Below, piece by piece: positions 24,213 through 31,149 of a stretch of 34,484 bases of DNA. This DNA is from Pseudoselenomonas ruminantium (GTDB lineage: Bacteria > Bacillota > Negativicutes > Selenomonadales > Selenomonadaceae), in contig CADBYQ010000008.1 of the NCBI GenBank assembly GCA_902798865.1, positions 1-34,484 on the forward strand, written 5' to 3'. The notes below the pieces were generated by a model. The model had not been told where the DNA came from. It saw only the letters and a list, made by a program, of their open reading frames with translations, and did no database searches. The position numbers and the translations under genes are program-made. Within the stretch, counting starts at the first letter, position 1, and every line of letters starts with the position of its first letter.

Positions 24213-25943
24213 ATGATGGGATTGCAAAAGTTGAGCAGTTACCTGCGTAAGGGGGCAGCAGCCGTTTTTTTCAGCATGGCACTGCTTGCTTATCCAACGT
24301 ACTGTGCAGCGACGGATTTTGAACAGTTAAGGCTGCAAAATGCGGGGAATTTAGCGGAGGCAAAGCGTTATTTGCCCACTACCGAAAAAGCCGTTATCCT
24401 GACTTTTGGCGGTCTGTCCAAGAAGGCGCCGCTGCAAAATATCCTGAGCTATATGGCTCAGGAACATTTGCGGGGAACGTTCTTTGTAACGGAGCGGGAA
24501 TTACAGCGCAATGGTGATAATCTGCAGCTGATAAAAGCTTATGGTCAGGACTTTGCTATGGGATTAACGCCGACCAAAACGGGTACCTTTGCTGATTATT
24601 GTGCGCAAATCCAAAGACTCGATAAAGCGTTGCAGGAACGCTATGGTACAAAGAGCAAATTTGTCCGCATTATGACCAGCGGCGGGGACAGAGCGGCTAT
24701 GGAAGAAGCCATTTCCGCTATGGGCTGTACCTTGGTCGGGCAGGGGCTGAATGTCGTTCAGTCCAAGCATAAAAATGCGCAAACTCCGCAGGAGGTGATG
24801 CCGCAGATTTTTGGCAAATGGACGACCTCGCTGAATATGGGCGAAATCGTCTACATGCGCACGGATTTTTATACCAATGATGTTCTGGCTGCGGAAATGC
24901 TTAAAGAAATCAAGCAGAAGAAAATAGATAATATTGGCTATAAAACGGATGATAAGGGAGAGCCGAAGAAGTGTAATGATTCGGTCTACCATACGGCATC
25001 TCTGGCAGATGTGGCTGGAAACAGCGATTTTCATTACAGCTATCCGGTCAACAAAGATGATTTGCCGATAGAAATGCAGCCGGAATATGGCAATAATTGG
25101 GTGACCGATGAAAATTTCTCCAGCGCTTTTTACAGCCGTTATATCGGGGCACCGGAAGTCAGTGCCAACGATAGAATGTTGGGCTTTTCCCGGGAGGAGA
25201 TGACCCGTGCGGATAAGACGGGATTGGTTAAAACAGCCCCGCCGAAAACGGTGTTTCTGACTTTTGATGACTGGGGCAATGATGATTCCATCAATAAGAT
25301 ATTGTATGTATTGCGCAAACACAATGTTCATGGGACATTTTTTATCATCACGCGCAATATGCTGAATAACCCGAACTTGTTGCGCGCTATTGCTATGGAC
25401 GGCAATGAAATCGGCAGCCATACCAATAATCATGTTGCCATGACGGTGCAGGATAAGCGCGGCCGGCAGATACCCGTGGAATCGGAAGAAGAATACCGTG
25501 AAGATGTGACGTCTTCCTATCCCAAATTGCTTTCGGTGGTGGGGGATATGCGCCTGGCTAATGGACGTCCGGCGCTTACCAGACTGCTTCGTCCGCCGAC
25601 GCTGGCCGTCAGCCGCATGGGTGTAAAGACGATACTCAATGCAGGCTTTACCTATATTGTCAATGGTTCAGGCAGTACGGAAGATTATGGGGCGGTTTCC
25701 ATGCAGTCCTTGGTGGGGATTATGAATCATATCGTACATGATGAAAAGGGCAATGTTCGTCAAGGGGCAATTCTCATCATGCACATGAGCTCCACAGCCC
25801 AGCGTACGCCGGAGGCATTGGATATCCTCCTCACAGCCAATGACAAGCTGCCGGCAGGCCATCCCGGCAAATTTCAGGTCGGTCTGTTAGGCGATTACCT
25901 GATTGATGGTTATGACCAGCGGCAGCCCTTGAAAAAAGAATAA
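24213..25943 (+). CDS. Secreted polysaccharide deacetylase with two NodB domains
   Basis: A 576-aa exported protein: signal peptide (1-33, cut near YCA-A). The first NodB-like domain (about 58-230) has lost its metal site, with TFDDG replaced by TFGGL (64-68). The second (about 345-570) is intact, with TFDDWG (350-355), SHTNNH (402-407), RPPTLAVS (460-467) and LIMHMS (521-526), matching motifs 1, 2, 3 and 5 of CE4 deacetylases. It should remove N- or O-acetyl groups from the polysaccharide or from peptidoglycan. AAAGGA is ten bases before ATG 24213. It closes the seven-gene operon. It is the only NodB domain of the four in the operon with a complete active site. No clear terminator follows; the next promoter starts 15 bases downstream. 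Confidence 0.88.
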   Translation: MMGLQKLSSYLRKGAAAVFFSMALLAYPTYCAATDFEQLRLQNAGNLAEAKRYLPTTEKAVILTFGGLSKKAPLQNILSYMAQEHLRGTFFVTERELQRNGDNLQLIKAYGQDFAMGLTPTKTGTFADYCAQIQRLDKALQERYGTKSKFVRIMTSGGDRAAMEEAISAMGCTLVGQGLNVVQSKHKNAQTPQEVMPQIFGKWTTSLNMGEIVYMRTDFYTNDVLAAEMLKEIKQKKIDNIGYKTDDKGEPKKCNDSVYHTASLADVAGNSDFHYSYPVNKDDLPIEMQPEYGNNWVTDENFSSAFYSRYIGAPEVSANDRMLGFSREEMTRADKTGLVKTAPPKTVFLTFDDWGNDDSINKILYVLRKHNVHGTFFIITRNMLNNPNLLRAIAMDGNEIGSHTNNHVAMTVQDKRGRQIPVESEEEYREDVTSSYPKLLSVVGDMRLANGRPALTRLLRPPTLAVSRMGVKTILNAGFTYIVNGSGSTEDYGAVSMQSLVGIMNHIVHDEKGNVRQGAILIMHMSSTAQRTPEALDILLTANDKLPAGHPGKFQVGLLGDYLIDGYDQRQPLKKE

Positions 25944-25957
25944 AATGCTATAAGTCA

Positions 25958-25987
25958 CAGACAAGCGCAAGCAAAATCGTATATAAT
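25958..25987 (+). promoter_or_regulatory. Promoter of the molybdenum-cofactor operon
   Basis: CAGACA (25958-25963), an 18-base spacer and a perfect TATAAT (25982-25987) lie just upstream of the riboswitch. Transcription should start near 25994. Confidence 0.6.
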
Positions 25988-26007
25988 ATTTATAACGAGC
26001 AAACGCA

Positions 26008-26111
26008 TAACTCCGAGCAAAAATATCTAAGGTTTATGATTATTCGTGGCTATGATATTGCGCCGGGGCTCTGCTGGAAACGGCAGAACCTTCCATGTTG
26101 AAAAGGGGTAT
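26008..26111 (+). promoter_or_regulatory. Moco (molybdenum/tungsten cofactor) riboswitch
   Basis: The leader matches the Moco RNA pattern as I remember it from E. coli moaA. An ACTC-x-x-AGC block (from 26010) is followed by ATCTAAGG and a GAT..TTGCGCCGGGGC stretch. Then comes a hairpin CTCTGC...GCAGA closed by GGGG...ACCTTCC. ATAACTCC at the 5' side pairs with GGGGTAT (26105-26111) as the closing stem. It precedes two MoeA-type genes and an intrinsic terminator, fitting cofactor-responsive attenuation. The call rests on motif memory and context; a covariance search was not run. Confidence 0.75.
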
Positions 26112-26140
26112 CTATTTTGATTGTGGCCGGTCATTAGGTG

Positions 26141-26178
26141 AAGACTATCCTTTTCGCATGGAGGGGATAGTCTTTTTG
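26141..26178 (+). terminator. Riboswitch-controlled intrinsic terminator
   Basis: AAGACTATCC (26141-26150) pairs perfectly with GGATAGTCTT (26165-26174) and runs into TTT-G. It stands 20 bases before the first gene, after its own promoter, so it acts as an attenuator rather than an end-of-operon terminator. Confidence 0.88.
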
Positions 26179-26197
26179 TATTAAGGGAGAGTTACCA

Positions 26198-27229
26198 ATG
26201 AAGGAAATGCGCACTGAAGATGCAGTGGGGCAGATTCTCTGCCATGATTTGACGCAGATTATAAGGGGCGTGACCAAGGATGCCCGCTTCCGTAAAGGTC
26301 ATGTGATTCAGGCGGAAGATATTCCTGTGCTCTTGTCTATGGGCAAGGACCATATTTATGTCTGGGAAAATGATGAGTCCATGCTCCATGAAAATGAGGC
26401 AGCAGAAATCCTGCGGCAGCTTTGTCAGAATGAATACATGACGGCTTCTGAACCCAAGGAAGGGAAAATTGAACTGACGGCGGCCGTCGACGGTGTTTTT
26501 CAGGTGGATGAGAGCCGTTTTGATGCGGTAACTGAGCTGGATGATGTGACCATTGCCACCCTGCCGCAGAATATGCCGGTCAAGGCTGGTCAGAAGCTGG
26601 CCGGCATGCGGGTTATTCCTTTGGTCATAGCGAAGGAAAAAATGGAGCAGGTGAAGAAAAAAGCAGGAGATAAGCCGCTTTTACGCCTGCGTCCTTATCG
26701 GCAAAATCTCAAGGTCGGTGTGGTGACAACAGGCAATGAGGTGTTTTGGGGGCGTATTGAAGATACCTTTACGCCGGTTATTGAAAGCAAGTTAAACGCC
26801 TTTGGCCTGACCATCAATGAGCACCGCCTGTCCGATGATGCCATAGAGCACACGCAAAAACATATTGAAGAACTGATAGAATTGGGCATGGATATGGTCA
26901 TTTGCACCGGGGGCATGAGCGTTGACCCGGATGATCGGACACCGGCGGCTATTCGGGCAGCGGGGGCGCAGATTGTCACCTATGGAGCGCCGACCCTGCC
27001 CGGGGCAATGTTCCTGCTTGGCTATGTGGCAAAAGGTGATAAGGGAATTCCCGTTATGGGCCTGCCCGGCTGTGTGATGTATGCAGGGCGTACGATATTT
27101 GACCTGATTCTGCCCCGCGTAATTACAGGGGAAAAACTGACGCGCAAGGAAATTCGCCATTTTGGCATTGGCGGGCTTTGCATGAACTGCAAGGTTTGTC
27201 ATTATCCGGCTTGTGGATTCCAGCACTGA
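26198..27229 (+). CDS. MoeA/MogA-like molybdopterin-binding protein with C-terminal cysteine cluster
   Basis: A 343-aa cytosolic protein of the molybdopterin-binding (MoCF) superfamily, involved in molybdenum cofactor handling. The N-terminal part (about 1-165) resembles MoeA domains: VGQILCHDLTQI...KGHVIQAEDIPVLLSMGKDHIYV. The MoCF domain begins at KVGVVTTGNEVFWGRIEDTF and contains CTGGMSVDPDDRTP and LPGAMFLLGY. MGLPGCVMY follows, where MoeA has GNP. The C-terminus carries C328-x2-C331-x2-C334-x4-C339 (LCMNCKVCHYPACGF), a possible metal or Fe-S site found in this subfamily. ATG 26198 is seven bases after AAGGGAGA. It sits under the Moco riboswitch and is followed 13 bases later by moeA. Confidence 0.88.
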   Translation: MKEMRTEDAVGQILCHDLTQIIRGVTKDARFRKGHVIQAEDIPVLLSMGKDHIYVWENDESMLHENEAAEILRQLCQNEYMTASEPKEGKIELTAAVDGVFQVDESRFDAVTELDDVTIATLPQNMPVKAGQKLAGMRVIPLVIAKEKMEQVKKKAGDKPLLRLRPYRQNLKVGVVTTGNEVFWGRIEDTFTPVIESKLNAFGLTINEHRLSDDAIEHTQKHIEELIELGMDMVICTGGMSVDPDDRTPAAIRAAGAQIVTYGAPTLPGAMFLLGYVAKGDKGIPVMGLPGCVMYAGRTIFDLILPRVITGEKLTRKEIRHFGIGGLCMNCKVCHYPACGFQH

Positions 27230-27242
27230 GGAGGGAAGACGT

Positions 27243-28454
27243 ATGCAAAATTTATCTTTGGAAAAGACGGTAGACTTTTTGCAGGCACATTGTCAGCGGG
27301 TAACGGCGGTGGAGGAAGTACCCTTGCTTTCGGCTTTAGGACGAATTCTGGCTGAAGATTATGTGGCTGCTTTTGATAATCCGCCTTTTGACCGTTCACC
27401 TTTGGATGGCTATACCTTTGCGGCAGAGGAAACGGCCGGGCATGATGCGGCTAATCCGGCCCAGTTTAAGATTATCGGTGAGGAATGTGCGGGCGGTTTC
27501 TTTGCTGAAGAAGTGCCAAAGGGCTGCGCCCTGCGCATTATGACGGGCGGCGCCATTCCACAGGGCTGCAACTGTGTCGTGCGGCAGGAAGATGTGGCTG
27601 TGGATGGCGATACCATTAGGGTGCCTTTTGGCATTGAACCGTATACGAATTTTTGCTTTGCCGGTGAGGATATTCAAAAGGGGACTAAACTGGCGAAAAA
27701 AGGCACGAAACTTACGGCTGCGCATATCGGCGTGTTGGCAAGTATGGGCTTTGCTGCGGTCAAGGTTTTGGGTAATGTGCGCATTGCCATTGCCAGCACG
27801 GGAGATGAATTGGTTTCGCCTGGACAGCCGCTTTTGCCCGGCAAGATATACAACAGCAATCTTTATCTTTTAGCCAGTCGTCTGCAGGAATTGGGCTTTG
27901 CGCCGGAGATTGTGGGGACGCTGCCTGATGATGCAGAGGAGGCTGCCAGGATTATACAAGGTTATCGTGACCGGGTAGATGTGTTCCTGACCACGGGCGG
28001 CGTGTCTGTAGGGAAGAAGGATATCATGCATGGCGTGGTGGAAAAAGTCGGTCAGCGCCTGTTCTGGCAGGTCGCGATGAAGCCGGGGGCTCCGGTACTG
28101 GCCTACACGATGGGGGAAACCTTGGGGCTTGCCCTGTCTGGTAATCCCTTTGCCGCTTGTGCAACCTTTGAACTTATCGCTGTGCCGGTGCTGGCGCATA
28201 TCAGCGGCAATGATAAGATTTTGCCCCAGCGTGCGCAGGCTGTGCTGACGGATGCTTTTCCCAAGGAAAGCCGGGGCCGGCGTTTTATTCGCGGTTACTA
28301 TGAAAACGGCAAGGTGCGACTGCCGGAGCAGCATTCATCGGGGAGCCTTTTCTCGATGGTGGGCTGCAATGCCTTTGTGGATATTCCGGCAGGTACAGGA
28401 AAACTGGCGAAGGAAACCGAAGTGGATATCGTGCGCCTGTACCGCGTGAAGTGA
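27243..28454 (+). CDS. moeA: Molybdopterin molybdenumtransferase MoeA
   Basis: A 403-aa enzyme that inserts molybdate into adenylylated molybdopterin to give the active cofactor. Domains run in standard MoeA order. The N-terminal part has ALGRILAEDYVAAFDNPPFDRSPLDGYTF (the conserved PPFD-S-DG motif). The beta domain has GGAIPQGCNCVVRQED. The MoCF domain starts at RIAIASTGDEL with TTGGVSVGKKDIMHGV and MKPGAPVLAYT...LSGNPFA. Domain IV ends in VRLYRVK. ATG 27243 follows GGAGGG; the open frame from 27213 overlaps the preceding gene and is not preferred. Both genes should be repressed together when cofactor is plentiful. Confidence 0.94.
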   Translation: MQNLSLEKTVDFLQAHCQRVTAVEEVPLLSALGRILAEDYVAAFDNPPFDRSPLDGYTFAAEETAGHDAANPAQFKIIGEECAGGFFAEEVPKGCALRIMTGGAIPQGCNCVVRQEDVAVDGDTIRVPFGIEPYTNFCFAGEDIQKGTKLAKKGTKLTAAHIGVLASMGFAAVKVLGNVRIAIASTGDELVSPGQPLLPGKIYNSNLYLLASRLQELGFAPEIVGTLPDDAEEAARIIQGYRDRVDVFLTTGGVSVGKKDIMHGVVEKVGQRLFWQVAMKPGAPVLAYTMGETLGLALSGNPFAACATFELIAVPVLAHISGNDKILPQRAQAVLTDAFPKESRGRRFIRGYYENGKVRLPEQHSSGSLFSMVGCNAFVDIPAGTGKLAKETEVDIVRLYRVK

Positions 28455-28510
28455 ATATATGCGGTAGTATGTTTAGTAGCTGATATAAGGAATTGTTATT
28501 AGGATGGAAT

Positions 28511-28614
28511 CAGGTTATCCACAGATATCTTGTAGATAACCTTGTGGATTCTGTGGATAACCTGTGTCAAAATAAGCAAGTTATCCACAATAATCCACAG
28601 TTTTCTGTGTACAA
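28511..28614. other. DnaA-box cluster in a convergent intergenic region
   Basis: Three perfect TTATCCACA boxes occur within 75 bp: 28515-28523 (+), 28552-28560 (-) and 28581-28589 (+). Near matches lie at 28531-28539 (TTATCTACA, -), 28591-28599 (TAATCCACA, +) and 28606-28614 (TTGTACACA, -). Two boxes form a perfect 14-bp inverted repeat, CAGGTTATCCACAG (28511-28524) against 28551-28564. Flanking genes converge on this site, so it is not a promoter region. It could titrate or load DnaA. Confidence 0.8.
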
Positions 28615-28627
28615 AGTGTATAACGTA

Positions 28628-28677
28628 AAAAAATCGCTTTTCCTGTTCGTGATACAAACAGAGGAAAAGCGATTTTT
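28628..28677. terminator. Bidirectional intrinsic terminator
   Basis: AAAAATCGCTTTTCCT on the left pairs with AGGAAAAGCGATTTTT on the right, flanked by A and T runs, so it can end transcription of moeA (+) and of nhaC (-). It lies three bases beyond the nhaC stop. Confidence 0.85.
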
Positions 28678-28679
28678 GA

Positions 28680-30002
28680 TTAGTGAGCCTGTCTGCCGGT
28701 CAGCATGATGGACAGCAGAACGGCACAGGCTAAAAAGAAGGGGTAGAACAGGCAGGGGATAATGCTCAGGCTGGTGATGCCGGCAAGTGCTGAGGCGATG
28801 AGAAGTTGCGCGCCGTAAGGGATGATACCCTGGGCGATGCACGAGAAGGTGTCCAAAAGTGAGGCGCTGTCCCTTGGCTCGATGCCGTATTCTTCGCTGA
28901 TGGTTTTGGCGATGGGGCCGGCAACGACGATGGCAACGGTGTTGTTGGCCGTGGCAATATCCATGAGGATGGTCATCAGGCCGATGCCCAAACGGCCGCC
29001 GCGGGCGCCTTTGAAATAACGGCGGACGAAGTTCAGCAGGGCTTCAAAGCCGCCGCCGTCCCGCATAATGGCACTGATGGAGGCTGCGAGAATCGTGACA
29101 ATCATGGTTTCAAACATGCCGTTTGTTCCCGCGCCCATGGCGGAGAAGGCTGTGGATAATGTCGTGGTGCCGGCAGCGATACCGAAGGCGAAAAACAATA
29201 TAATGCCTGTTCCGAGCACGCAGAATACATTGATGCCGATAAGGGCCATGATTAAGACGATGAAGTAAGGCAGCGCCAACAGCAGAGAATAATCAAAGGT
29301 GCCCAAATCAACTGCTGCGGATTGGAAGGCCAAGACAAAGAGCAGGGCCAGGGTCGCCAGGGCCGCAGGCAGGGCGATTTTGAGGTTGGCATAGAATTTA
29401 TCCTGCATGCGCGTTCCCTGCGTGCGGGTGGCGGCGATGGTGGTGTCGGAGATAAAGGAAAGGTTATCGCCGAACATGGCGCCGCCGACCACAGTACCAA
29501 CCGTAAGCGGCAGGCTGAAGCCGGCGCTGGCGGCAACCGAAGCGGCAATCGGCACCAGTACGGTAATGGTGCCGACACTGGTGCCCATGGACATGGAAAT
29601 CAGGCAGGCAATCAGGAAAAGTCCGGGGATAGCAAAGGTGCCGGGCACGAAATTCAGGAGCAGGTGGGCGGTGCTCTCAACGCCGCCCGCTGCCTTGGCA
29701 ATGCCGCCAAAAGCACCGGCCATCAGGAAGATGAACAGCATAATGGTGATGTTCACATCACCGATGTTTTTGGCACAAAGCTCAATATTGCCGATAAAAT
29801 CGCGTTTGCGGTTCTGAAAGAAGGCGACAATCAGCGCCAGCCCGAAGGCTACGACTACCGACATGACATAGAAGCCCATCTGTCCCTCTATGGGGGCGAT
29901 GTATTCATACCAGATGCCTGCTCCCAGATACAATACCAGGAAGACGAGAATGGGCAGCAGGGCCGCCGCACGCGCCTTGGGGGGGTTATCATATTGTTTC
30001 AC
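28680..30002 (-). CDS. nhaC: NhaC family Na+/H+ antiporter
   Basis: A 440-aa inner-membrane transporter of the NhaC/ion-transporter superfamily with about ten to twelve membrane segments. Recognisable stretches are GAGIWYEYIAPIEGQMGFYVMSVVVAFGLAL, FLMAGAFGGIAKAAGG, SMSMGTSVGTITVLVPIA, VVGGAMFGDNLSFISDTTIAATRTQGTRM (the conserved GD-LSPISDTT-type core) and DIATANNTVAIVVAGPIAK. Substrate may be Na+/H+ or malate/lactate-coupled exchange, as known in this family. It starts at GTG 30002, nine bases after AAAGGA. That site overlaps the end of the heptosyltransferase gene only six bases upstream, so the two are cotranscribed. Confidence 0.88.
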   Translation of the reverse strand: MKQYDNPPKARAAALLPILVFLVLYLGAGIWYEYIAPIEGQMGFYVMSVVVAFGLALIVAFFQNRKRDFIGNIELCAKNIGDVNITIMLFIFLMAGAFGGIAKAAGGVESTAHLLLNFVPGTFAIPGLFLIACLISMSMGTSVGTITVLVPIAASVAASAGFSLPLTVGTVVGGAMFGDNLSFISDTTIAATRTQGTRMQDKFYANLKIALPAALATLALLFVLAFQSAAVDLGTFDYSLLLALPYFIVLIMALIGINVFCVLGTGIILFFAFGIAAGTTTLSTAFSAMGAGTNGMFETMIVTILAASISAIMRDGGGFEALLNFVRRYFKGARGGRLGIGLMTILMDIATANNTVAIVVAGPIAKTISEEYGIEPRDSASLLDTFSCIAQGIIPYGAQLLIASALAGITSLSIIPCLFYPFFLACAVLLSIMLTGRQAH

Positions 30003-30008
30003 GAAAAA

Positions 30009-31070
30009 TCATCCTTTATCCAAAATATCCTTTAATTTGACGGCAACCATTTCCGGTGTGATGGCCTTCATGCAGGCGTTGGTCTTATACTGACATTTCG
30101 TTTTGAGACAGCGTCTGCAGTCGTGCGGACTGATGACGAATTCGTGTCCTGTTGTCAGCGGGCCGTAAACATCCGGCTGGGTGGGCCCCCAGAGAGATAA
30201 TGTCCTGCAACCGATGGCATCGGCGATATGGAGAGGGCCAGTGTCACAGGAGAGCAGCAGGTCAGCCGTTTTTAAGAGGGCGGCCAGTTCCAAAAGACTC
30301 GTCTGCCCGGCAATGGACAGGCCGGGGCGGTTCATCATGACTTGTGCTTCTTTTATAAATACCTCATCGCCGGGAGAGCCGCAGAAGACGACCTGCACAT
30401 GGGGCGGCAGGCTGCTTAGGGCCTTGCCGAAGTTTTCGGGTTCCCAGTTTTTGTCCGGCCAGGTGGTGCGAATCGTGACCATTAATATCGGCTGCTGCTG
30501 GTCAATGCCATGTGCCTGCCAAAAGTCTTGGGCAAAGCCCTGCAGGCTTTCGGGCAGATTCAGCGTCAGTCCCGGTTTGAAGGTGGTCAGGTCAAAGCCT
30601 AACGGCATAAGAGCGCTCAAATAGCGGTGTACCTTGTGGGAACTTTCGATATTCGGGGCCATTTCGCTCATAAAGAGGGGATTGCCTTCGTGGCGTTCGT
30701 GAATGCCGATACGGCGCTTGGCAGCGGAGAGCCGTGCCAAAATTCCGGTCAGAAATAACCCCTGAATATCCAGCACCAAATCAAAGTGCCGCGCCTTTAG
30801 GAGAGCGCGGGCTTTTTTTAGTTCGCGGAAAGCTGCGGGCAGGTTAAAGCTGGCAAAGGCTTTGTCCAGCGGGCGTCTGTCCCAGACGAGAACTTCGTCA
30901 ATATGAGGATTTTCTGCCAGCAGTTTATCAGCTGGCGGACTGACCAGCCAGGTGATGTGACAGTCCGGCTGAAGGTTTTTCAATTCCCGTGCCACAGGGG
31001 TGGCATGGAGTACATCCCCAATGGCAGAGAGCCGCAGAATAAGGATTTTTTGCGGAAGTTTATTTTCCAT
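30009..31070 (-). CDS. Glycosyltransferase family 9 (ADP-heptose:LPS heptosyltransferase-like)
   Basis: A 353-aa cytosolic/peripheral enzyme expected to add heptose to the lipopolysaccharide inner core. KILILRLSAIGDVLHATPVARELKNLQPDCHITWLVSP is the signature N-terminus of WaaC/WaaF proteins. LVLDIQGLFLTGILARLS and LLLSCDTGPLHIADAIGCRTLSLWGPTQPDVYGP are further family motifs, the second lying in the ADP-heptose site. A C-terminal cysteine run (HDCRRCLKTKCQYKTNACM) is common in the Firmicute/anaerobe branch. The ATG at 31070 is chosen over an in-frame TTG at 31103, which has no ribosome site. Presence of this gene supports a diderm, LPS-bearing host. Confidence 0.88.
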   Translation of the reverse strand: MENKLPQKILILRLSAIGDVLHATPVARELKNLQPDCHITWLVSPPADKLLAENPHIDEVLVWDRRPLDKAFASFNLPAAFRELKKARALLKARHFDLVLDIQGLFLTGILARLSAAKRRIGIHERHEGNPLFMSEMAPNIESSHKVHRYLSALMPLGFDLTTFKPGLTLNLPESLQGFAQDFWQAHGIDQQQPILMVTIRTTWPDKNWEPENFGKALSSLPPHVQVVFCGSPGDEVFIKEAQVMMNRPGLSIAGQTSLLELAALLKTADLLLSCDTGPLHIADAIGCRTLSLWGPTQPDVYGPLTTGHEFVISPHDCRRCLKTKCQYKTNACMKAITPEMVAVKLKDILDKG

Positions 31071-31075
31071 AAATC

Positions 31076-31104
31076 TTGGTTTTGCCTTTCGTTCATAGTA
31101 CAAT
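31076..31104 (+). promoter_or_regulatory. Probable promoter of the SNF2 helicase gene
   Basis: TTGGTT (31076-31081), a 17-base spacer and TACAAT (31099-31104) lie in the short divergent gap, giving a leader of about 40 bases. I see no good promoter for the divergent heptosyltransferase gene in the same gap. Confidence 0.5.
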
Positions 31105-31149
31105 AAAATGATAGGTTTATATTAGCATAGTAACGGGAGATTGTCCAAA

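Noticed and set aside
28511-28614. Chromosomal origin oriC
   Set aside because: No dnaA, dnaN, recF, gyrB or rpmH nearby and no convincing A+T-rich unwinding region; a secondary DnaA-box cluster is simpler.
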